The notes under the pieces are model-generated. The model saw nothing but the letters and a program-made list of their open reading frames with translations, was not told where the DNA came from and did not search any database. From assembly GCF_016801985.1 (NCBI RefSeq), contig NZ_JAEVLS010000004.1:744001-808000 (forward strand): a stretch of DNA of 64,000 bases, read 5' to 3'. This document shows, piece after piece, positions 30,235 through 38,838 of this stretch. The DNA is from Steroidobacter gossypii. GTDB lineage: Bacteria > Pseudomonadota > Gammaproteobacteria > Steroidobacterales > Steroidobacteraceae. Both the position numbers and the translations under genes were made by a program. Positions within the stretch are counted from its first letter, which is position 1. Every line of letters starts with the position of its first letter.

Positions 30235-30458
30235 ACGATCCTCCGCCTGCAGGGGTGAGCTTGCGCGCGGTCTTCGCTCCCTTCAGCGTCGGGCGACCGG
30301 GCAAGCCTCAAGTTATGGGGCGCGTAGGATAGCAAATCGTTTCCCTTCACTGCGGCCGGCCGTGTTGTAGCCGAACGACAACGGTGGACGGCGTGGCTCG
30401 AAGCCCTGGATGACCCGGGGGTCAGCGGCTGGCTCATGGGGTGGCAGGGGGGTTGTAT

Positions 30459-30477
30459 TGGGACTAGAATGGTCCCA
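30459..30477. promoter_or_regulatory. Dyad TGGGAC-N7-GTCCCA overlapping a -10-like box: candidate SUF regulator operator
   Basis: Inverted repeat with 6-bp arms (30459-30464, 30472-30477), 45 bp upstream of the Rrf2 regulator start. The spacer opens with TAGAAT (30465-30470), a good -10 box on the plus strand, so a protein bound here would block the promoter. The ACT-N-GT core vaguely resembles IscR-type sites. Autoregulation by the adjacent regulator is inferred. Confidence 0.4.
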
Positions 30478-30521
30478 TTTCCTTCTTCCCTGAGTTCGAC
30501 TACCTCCATGAGACCGGGACC

Positions 30522-30980
30522 ATGCTGCGCATCAGCAAGCTGACCGATTACGGTACGGTGATCCTGGCCCGCCTCGCGGGTCAGCCGGACCGGCTGTGGA
30601 CGGCGGCGGAAGTCGCCGAGGCCACGCACATCGGCCTGCCCACCGTCAGCAAACTGCTGAAAAAGTTGCAACGAAGCGGCTTGGTCATCTCCGCGCGCGG
30701 CAGCCACGGCGGCTATCAGCTGGCGCAGCCGCCCGCTGAAATCACCGCGGCGCGCATCCTCGATGCGCTCGAAGGCCCGGTCGCCATCACCGAATGCAGC
30801 GGCTCGCACAGCACCTGTGGCCTCGAGTCGCAGTGCGCGGTCGGCCATACCTGGCAGAAGGTCAACGCCGCCATCCGCCGGGCGCTCACCGACGTGTCGC
30901 TGGCCGAGCTGGCCGGCACGCCGCGCGGGGTGACGACCACCGCCGTGCCGCTGACCCGGCTGCGCGCCTCGCACGATTAA
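30522..30980 (+). CDS. SUF system Fe-S cluster assembly regulator (Rrf2 family)
   Basis: 152 residues. Rrf2-type winged helix at the N terminus ([15 protein letters not shown], then [13 protein letters not shown] as recognition helix). Cys92, Cys99 and Cys105 ([15 protein letters not shown]) match the [Fe-S]-binding triad of IscR-like sensors. Such regulators sense cluster status and control the SUF operon they head, as here: sufB starts 21 bp downstream. Confidence 0.93.
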   Translation: MLRISKLTDYGTVILARLAGQPDRLWTAAEVAEATHIGLPTVSKLLKKLQRSGLVISARGSHGGYQLAQPPAEITAARILDALEGPVAITECSGSHSTCGLESQCAVGHTWQKVNAAIRRALTDVSLAELAGTPRGVTTTAVPLTRLRASHD

Positions 30981-31000
30981 TTTTTGGGTTGAACGTTCCA

Positions 31001-32458
31001 ATGGCAAGCAATCCGCAAACCGACCCCACTCTCGAAGCCCTGGTTGCCCAGAAATATCGGCACGGCTTCGTCACCGACATCGAGTCCGACACCGTGCCGC
31101 CCGGCCTGGATGAAGACGTCATTCGTCTCATCTCGCGCAAAAAGGGCGAGCCTCAATTCATGCTCGACTGGCGGCTGCGCTCGTATCGCCACTGGCTCAC
31201 CATGAAGGAGCCGCATTGGGCACACCTGCGCATCCAGCCCATCGACTACCAATCGATTTCCTACTATTCGGCGCCCAAGCCAAAGGCGGATGCGCCCAAG
31301 AGTCTGGAAGAGGTCGATCCGAAGCTGCTCGAGACCTACGACAAGCTCGGCATCCCCCTGCACGAGCGCGCCCGGCTCGCCGGCGTCGCGGTCGATGCGG
31401 TGTTCGACAGCGTGTCGGTGGCCACCACGTTCAAGGAGCGGCTGCATAAGGCCGGCGTGATCTTCTGCTCCTTCTCCGAGGCCGTGCAGAAATATCCCGA
31501 GCTGGTCGAGAAGTATCTCGGCAGCGTGGTGCCCTATACCGACAACTACTTCGCGACCTTGAACTCGGCGGTGTTCACCGACGGTTCGTTCGTGTTCGTG
31601 CCCAAGGGCGTGCGTTGCCCGATGGAGCTGTCCACCTACTTCCGCATCAACGCGGCGAAAACCGGACAGTTCGAGCGCACGCTGATCGTGGCCGAGGAAG
31701 GCTCGCATGTGAGCTATCTCGAAGGCTGCACCGCGCCGATGCGCGATGAGAATCAGCTGCACGCCGCGGTTGTCGAGCTGATCGCGCTGGAAGGCGCGCA
31801 GATCAAATACTCGACCGTGCAGAACTGGTATCCCGGCGACGAGCAAGGTCGTGGCGGCATCTATAACTTCGTCACCAAGCGTGGCGAGTGCCGTGGCGCG
31901 AACTCGAAAATCAGCTGGACGCAGGTGGAGACCGGCTCGGCCATCACCTGGAAATATCCGAGCTGCATCCTGACCGGCGACAACTCCGTGGGCGAGTTCT
32001 ACTCGGTGGCCGTGGCCAACAATTATCAGCAGGCCGACACCGGCACCAAGATGATTCACATCGGCAAGAACACGCGCAGCACGATCGTGAGCAAGGGCAT
32101 CTCGGCCGGCCATGGCCAGAATGCCTATCGCGGCCTGGTCAAGGTTCTGCCGAGCGCCATCAATGCGCGCAACTTCACTCAATGCGACTCGCTGCTCATG
32201 GGCGACAAGTGCGGCGCGCACACCTTCCCTTATATGGAAGTCCGCACGCCGATCGCCAGCGTCGAACACGAAGCCACCACCTCGAAAATCGGTGACGACC
32301 AGTTGTTCTATTGCCTGTCCCGCGGCATTTCCGAAGAGGACGCGGTGAACATGATCGTCAACGGCTTCTGCAAGGCCGTGTTCAAGGAGCTGCCGATGGA
32401 GTTCGCCGTCGAAGCGCAGAACCTGCTGGCCGTCAGCTTAGAGGGATCCGTGGGCTGA
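31001..32458 (+). CDS. sufB: Fe-S cluster scaffold subunit SufB
   Basis: 485 residues, typical length. SufB is the scaffold of the SufBC2D complex on which clusters are assembled from persulfide sulfur. Family segments seen include [30 protein letters not shown] and the [18 protein letters not shown] region. ATG 31001 is used; the frame is open further upstream only through the regulator gene. Confidence 0.97.
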   Translation: MASNPQTDPTLEALVAQKYRHGFVTDIESDTVPPGLDEDVIRLISRKKGEPQFMLDWRLRSYRHWLTMKEPHWAHLRIQPIDYQSISYYSAPKPKADAPKSLEEVDPKLLETYDKLGIPLHERARLAGVAVDAVFDSVSVATTFKERLHKAGVIFCSFSEAVQKYPELVEKYLGSVVPYTDNYFATLNSAVFTDGSFVFVPKGVRCPMELSTYFRINAAKTGQFERTLIVAEEGSHVSYLEGCTAPMRDENQLHAAVVELIALEGAQIKYSTVQNWYPGDEQGRGGIYNFVTKRGECRGANSKISWTQVETGSAITWKYPSCILTGDNSVGEFYSVAVANNYQQADTGTKMIHIGKNTRSTIVSKGISAGHGQNAYRGLVKVLPSAINARNFTQCDSLLMGDKCGAHTFPYMEVRTPIASVEHEATTSKIGDDQLFYCLSRGISEEDAVNMIVNGFCKAVFKELPMEFAVEAQNLLAVSLEGSVG

Positions 32459-32501
32459 CAAGCCGACGTGTAGCCATCGCCAACCCGGAACCAAGTTCAT
32501 C

Positions 32502-33254
32502 ATGCTCAGTATCAAGAATCTCCACGCACTCGCCGGCGAAAAGCAGGTGTTGAACGGCCTCGACCTCGAGGTCGGCGCAGGCGAAGTGCACGCCATCATG
32601 GGCCCGAACGGCTCGGGCAAGAGCACGCTTGCGCAGGTGCTCGCCGGCCGCGAGGGCTACACCGTCACCGGCGGCACCGTGACATATAAAGGTAAGAACC
32701 TGCTGGAGCTGTCGCCCGAAGATCGCGCCCGCGAAGGCGTGTTCCTCGCGTTCCAGTACCCGGTGGAAATCCCAGGCGTCAACAACGTGTACTTGTTGAA
32801 GGCGGGCTTGAACGCGATCCGCAAGCATCGCGGCGAGTCCGAGATGGACGCGTTCGAGTTCCTCACCTTGATTCGCGAGAAAATGAAGCTCATGCAAATG
32901 GACGAGAGCTTTCTGAATCGCGGCGTCAACGAAGGCTTCTCCGGCGGCGAGAAGAAGCGCAACGAGATTCTGCAGATGTCGGTGCTCGAGCCCTCGCTCG
33001 CGCTGCTCGACGAAACCGACTCGGGCCTGGACATCGACGCGCTGCGCGTCGTCGCCGCCGGCGTGAACAGCCTGCGCAGCCCGGAGCGCGCGATCGTGCT
33101 GGTGACGCACTATCAACGCCTGCTCGACTACATCGAACCGGATCATGTTCACGTGCTCTCCGGCGGCAGGATCATCAAGAGCGGTGACAAGTCGCTGGCG
33201 CTGGAGCTGGAGAAGCGCGGCTATGACTGGGTCAAGCAGGAGGCCGCGGCGTGA
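32502..33254 (+). CDS. sufC: Fe-S assembly ATPase SufC
   Basis: 250-residue ABC-type ATPase: Walker A GPNGSGKST (34-42), signature FSGGEKKRNEILQM, Walker B LALLDETDSGLD and H-loop VTHYQRLL. It energises conformational change in SufBCD. Its stop overlaps the sufD start by four bases. Confidence 0.97.
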   Translation: MLSIKNLHALAGEKQVLNGLDLEVGAGEVHAIMGPNGSGKSTLAQVLAGREGYTVTGGTVTYKGKNLLELSPEDRAREGVFLAFQYPVEIPGVNNVYLLKAGLNAIRKHRGESEMDAFEFLTLIREKMKLMQMDESFLNRGVNEGFSGGEKKRNEILQMSVLEPSLALLDETDSGLDIDALRVVAAGVNSLRSPERAIVLVTHYQRLLDYIEPDHVHVLSGGRIIKSGDKSLALELEKRGYDWVKQEAAA

Positions 33255-34573
33255 GCACTGTGGCCGCCAAGAACACCGTGTCGCCACTCGAGCGCTACAA
33301 GATGGCGTTCGAGTCTCGCTGGCAAGGCAATGACGAGCTGACAGCGTTGCGGCATGCGGCGTTGGAGCAGTTTCTGTCCGCAGGCTTTCCAACGCAGCGC
33401 GACGAGGCTTGGAAGTACACCAACCTCCGCCGTCTCGAATCTCGTTCGTTTACACCTGCGGAGACTTCCGCGCTCGATGCTCATCAGCCCGAGTGGCTGG
33501 CCACCGCCGGCACACGCATCGTGCTCGTGAATGGCCATTGCCTGCCTGCGCTCTCCTCGCAGGTAGCGCAGCCCCCGGGCGTAACCGTGCTGACTTTCAA
33601 GCAGTGGATCGAGCACGAGCCTGCCGCCGTGGCGGCCTATCTGAAGGAGCAGGACCAGCTCACCGGCAATGCGCTGGAGCAGTTGAACCTCGCTTTCTTC
33701 GAGGATGGCGTGGTGGTCAACCTTGCCGACAATACGATTCTCGACGAGCCGGTGTACATCGTGCACCAGTCAACCAGCTCGGCCGCTCAGCGAATGAGCC
33801 ATCCGAGGATCGTGGTCCGGGCAGGTCGGAACGCTCGCGCCACCATCATCGAGCACTACTTGGGCGCCAACGACGCCGAGTATTTCACGAACGCCGTCAC
33901 TCGCTTCGACATCGCAGCCGGCGGTGCGGTGAAACATTTCCGCGTGCAGCAAGAGTCGCCACGCGCTTTCCATATCGGTCACGTGCAGACCAAGCTGGCG
34001 AAGGACGCCCGCTTCTCCATTCATGACATCGCGCTCGGCGCAAGCCTGGGCCGTAGCGGCATCACCGCCCTGCTCGAAGGCACGGGAGCCCACGCCGCAC
34101 TGTTTGGATTGTTCGCGCCGATGGGCAATCAGCATCTGGATGCGCACACGCGCCTGGATCACATCGCTGCTCACACCACCAGCGAGGAAGATTATCGGGG
34201 CATCGCCGGCGGACGCGCGCGCGGCGTGTTCAATGGCAAGGTCATCGTCCGCCCGGATGCGCAGAAGATCGATGCACGCCAGTCGAGCCGCAATCTGCTG
34301 CTCTCGCCGACGGCCGAGATCGACACCAAGCCCGAGCTGGAAATTTACGCCAACGACGTGAAATGCAGCCACGGCGCCACGACGGGGCAGCTGGACGCCA
34401 CCGCCCTCTTCTATCTGCGCTCGCGCGGTCTGTCGGAATCCGACGCTCGAGCCGCGCTGATCCGCGCATTCGCCGAATCCATTCTCGCCACCATCGATCT
34501 GGAGCCGGTGCATGCGGCGCTGGAGAAACAGATCGATGAGCGGTTCAAGCTCGTCAACGAGGCCAAGGCATGA
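33251..34573 (+). CDS. sufD: Fe-S assembly subunit SufD
   Basis: 440 residues, a SufB paralogue. N-terminal helical part (RDEAWKYTNLRRLE) and C-terminal beta-helix core ending TGQLDATALFYLRSRGLSE. It is required for iron entry into the SufBCD complex. GTG 33251 overlaps sufC by four bases, and the stop overlaps sufS by four. Confidence 0.96.
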   Translation: MSTVAAKNTVSPLERYKMAFESRWQGNDELTALRHAALEQFLSAGFPTQRDEAWKYTNLRRLESRSFTPAETSALDAHQPEWLATAGTRIVLVNGHCLPALSSQVAQPPGVTVLTFKQWIEHEPAAVAAYLKEQDQLTGNALEQLNLAFFEDGVVVNLADNTILDEPVYIVHQSTSSAAQRMSHPRIVVRAGRNARATIIEHYLGANDAEYFTNAVTRFDIAAGGAVKHFRVQQESPRAFHIGHVQTKLAKDARFSIHDIALGASLGRSGITALLEGTGAHAALFGLFAPMGNQHLDAHTRLDHIAAHTTSEEDYRGIAGGRARGVFNGKVIVRPDAQKIDARQSSRNLLLSPTAEIDTKPELEIYANDVKCSHGATTGQLDATALFYLRSRGLSESDARAALIRAFAESILATIDLEPVHAALEKQIDERFKLVNEAKA

Positions 34574-35823
34574 ACGCAGCTGTGACTGCCACGCGAGGCG
34601 CGACTGCGCTCGACATCGCCGCCATCCGGCGCGACTTTCCCATTCTTCACCAGAGCGTGAACGGCAAGCCGCTGGTCTATCTGGACAACGCGGCGTCCAG
34701 CCAGCGTCCGAAGTCGGTCATCGAAGCGGTGTCCCGCTATTACGAGCACGACCACGCCAACGTGCATCGTGGCGTTCATACGCTCAGCCAGCGCGCCACC
34801 GACGCGTATGAAGGCGCTCGCGAAACCATCCGCCGTTTCATCAATGCCCGCGACACCAAGGAAATCGTCTTTACTCGCGGCACGACCGAAGCGGTGAACC
34901 TGGTGGCGCAGAGCTTCGCGCGCCCGGGCTTTCAGCCCGGCGATGAGATCCTGATCTCGGCGCTCGAACATCACGCCAACATCGTTCCATGGCAGCTGCT
35001 GCGTGAGCAGGTTGGCGCCGTGTTGAAGGTCATTCCGATCAGCGAGCAGGGCGAAGTCGATTTCGTCGAGTTCGAAAAGCTCATCGGCCCGCGCACACGC
35101 TTGCTCGCGCTGGCCCACGTCTCGAACGCGCTCGGCACCATCGTGCCGGTCGAGAAGTTCATCAAGGTCGCCAAACAACATGGCGTGCCGGTGTTGCTGG
35201 ACGGCGCGCAAGCCATCCCGCACACGCCCGTCGACGTGCAGGCCCTGGGCTGCGACTTCTACTGCTTCTCCAGCCACAAGATGCTTGGACCCACTGGCAT
35301 GGGCGTGCTCTATGGCAGGAAGGAGCTGCTCGAAGCCATGCCGCCCTGGCAGGGCGGCGGCGACATGATCCTGTCGGTGTCGTTCGAGAAGACCACGTTC
35401 AATCAGCTGCCGTGGAAGTTCGAAGCGGGCACGCCGCACATCGCCGGCGCTATCGGGCTTGCCGCGGCCATCGATTATCTGGAAACGATCGGCATGGAGC
35501 GCATCGCCGCTTATGAGCATGAGCTGCTCGAGTACGCGACCGATCGGCTGAGCAGGGTGCCTGGCCTGCGCATCGTCGGCACCGCGGCGAACAAGGCCGC
35601 TGTGGTGTCGTTCACGCTGGAAGGCATTCATCCGCACGACATCGGCACCATTCTGGACACAGAAGGCGTCGCGATCCGCACCGGCCATCATTGCGCCATG
35701 CCGGTGATGGAGTTCTTCAATATCCCGGCGACGGCGCGCGCGTCGATGTCGTTCTACAATACTCGCGAGGAGATCGATCGGCTGGCGGCCGCCCTCGAAC
35801 ATACTCGAAAGGTGTTGGGCTGA
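34570..35823 (+). CDS. sufS: Cysteine desulfurase SufS
   Basis: 417-residue PLP enzyme that takes sulfur from cysteine as an enzyme persulfide. PLP Lys237 lies in FSSHKMLGPTG, catalytic Cys375 in TGHHCAMPVM, and the characteristic group II sequence THRGVHTLSQ-like RGVHTLSQRATDAYE is present. The partner in this operon is SufU rather than SufE. Confidence 0.97.
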   Translation: MNAAVTATRGATALDIAAIRRDFPILHQSVNGKPLVYLDNAASSQRPKSVIEAVSRYYEHDHANVHRGVHTLSQRATDAYEGARETIRRFINARDTKEIVFTRGTTEAVNLVAQSFARPGFQPGDEILISALEHHANIVPWQLLREQVGAVLKVIPISEQGEVDFVEFEKLIGPRTRLLALAHVSNALGTIVPVEKFIKVAKQHGVPVLLDGAQAIPHTPVDVQALGCDFYCFSSHKMLGPTGMGVLYGRKELLEAMPPWQGGGDMILSVSFEKTTFNQLPWKFEAGTPHIAGAIGLAAAIDYLETIGMERIAAYEHELLEYATDRLSRVPGLRIVGTAANKAAVVSFTLEGIHPHDIGTILDTEGVAIRTGHHCAMPVMEFFNIPATARASMSFYNTREEIDRLAAALEHTRKVLG

Positions 35824-35839
35824 AGTCCCGGAACACGAC

Positions 35840-36286
35840 ATGGACTTGAAAGATCTGTATCGCGACGTGATCGTCGACCACAACCGCCACCCGAGGAATT
35901 TCGGGAAGCTGGAGCCCGCCGACGTGCATGCCGACGGTCACAATCCGTTGTGCGGCGACCGGTTGACGATGTACGCCAACCTCGAAGGCGAGCACATCAA
36001 GGATGTGAAATTCGAAGGCAGCGGCTGCGCGATCTCGGTCGCCTCCGCTTCGCTGCTGACCGAGGCCGTGAAAGGCAAGTCGAAGTCGGAAGTCAAAGAG
36101 CTGTTCGACGACGTGCATGCGCTGCTGACCCAGCACGACGCTGCCGTCGATCCCGCCCGGCTCGGCAAGCTCGCCGCGCTGTCCGGCGTTCGTGAATTTC
36201 CCGCTCGCGTGAAATGCGCGAGCTTGTGTTGGCATACGCTGAACGCGGCGCTGGACCGCGCCGCCGAGCCGGTGAGTACTGAGTAG
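35840..36286 (+). CDS. sufU: SUF system sulfur-transfer protein SufU
   Basis: 148 residues. Zinc/sulfur-acceptor residues of SufU are present: Cys and Asp in NPLCGDR, Cys in GSGCAISVASA and Cys in VKCASLCWHTL. It takes persulfide sulfur from SufS for SufB. SufE and SufA genes are absent from the cluster, which agrees with a SufU-type system. Confidence 0.94.
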   Translation: MDLKDLYRDVIVDHNRHPRNFGKLEPADVHADGHNPLCGDRLTMYANLEGEHIKDVKFEGSGCAISVASASLLTEAVKGKSKSEVKELFDDVHALLTQHDAAVDPARLGKLAALSGVREFPARVKCASLCWHTLNAALDRAAEPVSTE

Positions 36287-36298
36287 TTTGTTCTTTTC

Positions 36299-36850
36299 AT
36301 GCACAGCCACGACAACGAACCTGTCACCCTACAGCGCGACGTCGAAGCCATCATGGTTCCCGCCGGCATCCCGGTGACCCTGCGAGAAGGCAAAACGGGA
36401 TTCATCACCCAGGCCCTCGGCGGCAGCTTCACCGTATACGTGGAAGGCAACCTGTTCCGCATCGCCGGCAAGGACGCGGACGCGCTCGGCAAGGAGCCCA
36501 GTCTCGCGCCCGAGCTGCCACCCAACGCCACCGACGAGGACGTGAAGCAGCTGGTGTGGGATCAGATGCGCACCTGCTACGACCCGGAGATTCCCATCAA
36601 CATCGTCGAGCTCGGCCTGGTGTACACCTGCGACATCACGCGCACGCCCGAGGGCGATCGCGTGGCGGACATCAAAATGACATTGACCGCACCGGGCTGT
36701 GGCATGGGCGAAGTGCTGGTGCAGGACGTGAAGGACAAAGTCGAGATGGTGCCGACCGTGACGCGCGCCGATGTCGAGCTGGTGTTCGATCCGCCCTGGA
36801 ATCAGACCATGATGTCGGAAGCGGCGCGGCTGCAGACCGGGATGATGTGA
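36299..36850 (+). CDS. sufT: Putative Fe-S cluster assembly protein SufT
   Basis: 183 residues. The C-terminal two-thirds is a MIP18/DUF59 domain (WDQMRTCYDPEIPINIVELGL, with Cys, and APGCGMGEVLVQDVK). SufT-type proteins help mature Fe-S proteins under high demand. The N-terminal 70 residues form an extra domain as in the SufT subfamily. Its last base overlaps the next start (ATGA). Confidence 0.93.
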   Translation: MHSHDNEPVTLQRDVEAIMVPAGIPVTLREGKTGFITQALGGSFTVYVEGNLFRIAGKDADALGKEPSLAPELPPNATDEDVKQLVWDQMRTCYDPEIPINIVELGLVYTCDITRTPEGDRVADIKMTLTAPGCGMGEVLVQDVKDKVEMVPTVTRADVELVFDPPWNQTMMSEAARLQTGMM

Positions 36851-37164
36851 TGACGTGGCATCCCGTGGCTCCGGCGGCCTCGATCGCGCCGGGCGACTAC
36901 GCGCAGACCGAGATCGACGCTCAACTCATCGCCGTGTTCAATATCGGCGGGAAGTTCTACGCCATCGACGATCTGTGCACACACGATGGCGGTGAGCTGG
37001 CCGGTGGCGCGGTGGAAGACGATGTCGTCATCTGCCCGCGGCACGGCGCTCGCTTCTGTTTGCGCACCGGCGCGGCATTGACGCCGCCCGCCTATGAACC
37101 CGTGCGCACTTACCAGACTCGCGTCAACGACGAAGGCATGGTCGAAATCCTCGCCGACGTCTAA
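36850..37164 (+). CDS. Rieske-type [2Fe-2S] ferredoxin
   Basis: 104 residues with the Rieske ligands CTHDGGE and CPRHGARF, the two Cys/two His pattern of dioxygenase-type ferredoxins. The start ATG 36850 overlaps the sufT stop by one base, so the two should be translated together. Its role in the SUF operon could be electron supply for cluster assembly or simply a client protein. Confidence 0.92.
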   Translation: MTWHPVAPAASIAPGDYAQTEIDAQLIAVFNIGGKFYAIDDLCTHDGGELAGGAVEDDVVICPRHGARFCLRTGAALTPPAYEPVRTYQTRVNDEGMVEILADV

Positions 37165-37172
37165 GGAATGTT

Positions 37173-37676
37173 ATGCGGCGCCTGACTCTGCTTCGCCACG
37201 CCAAGACCGAAACTCAACATTCCGGCCAGGAAGATTGGGATCGCGTGCTCGAACCGCGGGGCCAGAAGGACGCGCCGGAAATGGCGCGCCGGCTCCGTGA
37301 GCGCAAGCTCAAACCGGACCTGGTGATCACCAGCCCGGCGGTGCGGGCGCTTTCTACCGCGCAGATTTTCGCTCGCGAGTTGCACCTGCCGGCTTCGAAG
37401 TTGCTACAGGATGAGCGGCTATATCTCGCCTCGCCCAAGGTGCTGAAGGAAGTGATTCGCGAGCTCGGCGGTCATGTGAATCACTTGATGATCGTGGGTC
37501 ACAATCCGGGACTCACCGAGTTCGCCGATCGCATTTCGGCGGAGCGCGAGATCGACAACATGCCGACCTGCGCGATTTATACGCTCGAGTTCGATCTGGC
37601 GTCCTGGAGCGAGCTGGACTGGGATAGCGGCGTGAACGCCGAGCTGGACTATCCGAAGAATTGCAGCACTTGTTAG
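37173..37676 (+). CDS. SixA-like histidine phosphatase
   Basis: 167 residues of the histidine phosphatase superfamily: catalytic LLRHAKTE (Arg8, His9), a second Arg in SPAVRALSTA and the second His in VGHNPGLTE. SixA dephosphorylates phosphohistidine proteins of the nitrogen PTS in E. coli; the substrate here is unknown. It starts nine bases after the ferredoxin and so belongs to the SUF transcript by spacing. Confidence 0.9.
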   Translation: MRRLTLLRHAKTETQHSGQEDWDRVLEPRGQKDAPEMARRLRERKLKPDLVITSPAVRALSTAQIFARELHLPASKLLQDERLYLASPKVLKEVIRELGGHVNHLMIVGHNPGLTEFADRISAEREIDNMPTCAIYTLEFDLASWSELDWDSGVNAELDYPKNCSTC

Positions 37677-37720
37677 CGTCGCTTTCGAATTAGCGCGTTT
37701 CGCGCCCGGTTGGTTTTCAC

Positions 37721-38428
37721 ATGGAGATTTCGCTCGACGTCCCTTTCGTTCTCGGCGTGCTTGCCGAAGAACGCGAACTCGCGTTACGCGAGATTCGCGA
37801 TCTCGGCGTTGTGCGCGCGTACGAGAATTCTCGCGACCGCCACGACGCACGGATCGCCGCCGCGCCGGATGTAGGCACGCTCGCCTGCCGGGCCGGGTGC
37901 ACGTGGTGCTGTCACTTCAGCGTTGACGTGCGGGCGGTTGAGGTGTTCAGCATTCTCGAATTCGTTGAACGCACGTTGTCTTCTGAGGAGAAAGCGCGTG
38001 TGTTCTCGGAGGTACGTGCGAATGCTTTGAAGCTGGAAGGGATGGACGACTTCGAGCGCATGCGTCACAACGTGAAGTGCCCTTTCCTGCTCAGCGGCCG
38101 CTGCTCCATCTACGCCGCTCGCCCGCAGACCTGCCGCAATTATCACGCAACAGCCGTGGCTGGCTGTCAGGCGTCCTTCGAGGATCCCGATAATCTGGAT
38201 ATCGATCCGGAGTTCGCGCCCATGGTGTATCAAGCCGGCGGCGCGCATGTGGATGCTTTTTCTCGCGCCATGCGTGAAGCAGGCTACGACACCGATGTGT
38301 ACGAACTGAACAGCGCCCTGGCCGCCGCCCTCTCCGACCCTCACGCGCTCGATCGCCTCGAAGCTAGATCACCGCCGTTCGCAAAGCTAAACGGCGACGA
38401 CGTCCCCGGCGAGTTCGAAGATCTATGA
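37721..38428 (+). CDS. YkgJ family cysteine-cluster protein
   Basis: 235 residues. Clustered cysteines CRAGCTWCC (about 59-67), then CPFLLSGRCSIYAARPQTCRNYH and AVAGCQ, match the YkgJ/Fli(Zn) metal-chelating family, thought to bind zinc or an Fe-S cluster. No signal peptide. It is 45 bp after the SixA-like gene on the same strand and possibly the last gene of the SUF transcript. Confidence 0.85.
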   Translation: MEISLDVPFVLGVLAEERELALREIRDLGVVRAYENSRDRHDARIAAAPDVGTLACRAGCTWCCHFSVDVRAVEVFSILEFVERTLSSEEKARVFSEVRANALKLEGMDDFERMRHNVKCPFLLSGRCSIYAARPQTCRNYHATAVAGCQASFEDPDNLDIDPEFAPMVYQAGGAHVDAFSRAMREAGYDTDVYELNSALAAALSDPHALDRLEARSPPFAKLNGDDVPGEFEDL

Positions 38429-38584
38429 CACCTGAGCGCCAGCCCCGCTCGCTCCGCCCCGTAATCTCATAACGCCGCCGCTGAATTTTTCTCAGCGCCT
38501 GCGCCGGCTCGGAAGACAGCCCTGCGCTCCCAATCGCGCAGGCATCAAGGAACGAGGCATCCGCCGCGACGTTTCGGCGCAGGC

Positions 38585-38729
38585 GTCGGAGGGAGGTTTG
38601 TTCTCCCGGCAAATGGGACCGACAGGGATGTCGGCCCATTAGCGCTACAAGGATGTACAAGCAACGCGCCGCGCGACGGCGCAGGCGCGGCGGGTGCAGC
38701 GGTGCCGGGAGGACAAACCTCCCTCCGAC
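38585..38729. repeat. 27-bp inverted repeat with nested hairpin
   Basis: Arms 38585-38611 and 38703-38729 are reverse complements at 26 of 27 positions. Inside, 38612-38640 forms a 12-bp stem (AATGGG-CCGACA with TGTCGG-CCCATT, one bulged A, loop GGGA). A further GC-rich stem, GCGCCG with CGGCGC, lies around 38667-38683. The whole could fold as a multi-branched RNA or be a dispersed REP-like element. Confidence 0.75.
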
Positions 38730-38744
38730 GACTGCGCAAGAACT

Positions 38745-38828
38745 GCCGCGTCAAAGCACACTCTTCAACCCACATCGACGGCAGCAGCCGCGTCGAAGCA
38801 CACTCTTCAAGCCACAGCGACGGCAGCA
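38745..38828. repeat. Two tandem copies of a 42-bp unit
   Basis: Copies begin at 38745 and 38787 and agree at 39 of 42 bases; a third copy starts (GCCG) at 38829 and breaks off. It lies just beyond the putA stop codon. Unit length is a multiple of three, but no convincing coding frame uses it. Confidence 0.75.
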
Positions 38829-38838
38829 GCCGGGCGCA

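Larger units (their letters stand above)
38429..38838. other. Structured repeat region between the YkgJ gene and putA
   Basis: A 410-bp convergent gap with no convincing gene. It holds a 27-bp inverted repeat enclosing a long hairpin (38585-38729) and a 42-bp tandem duplication (38745-38828) ending ten bases before the putA stop. Frames open through it are compositional. Confidence 0.7.

Noticed and set aside
30977-32269. 430-residue minus-strand open frame
   Set aside because: Antisense to sufB, which is fully supported by motifs and operon context.
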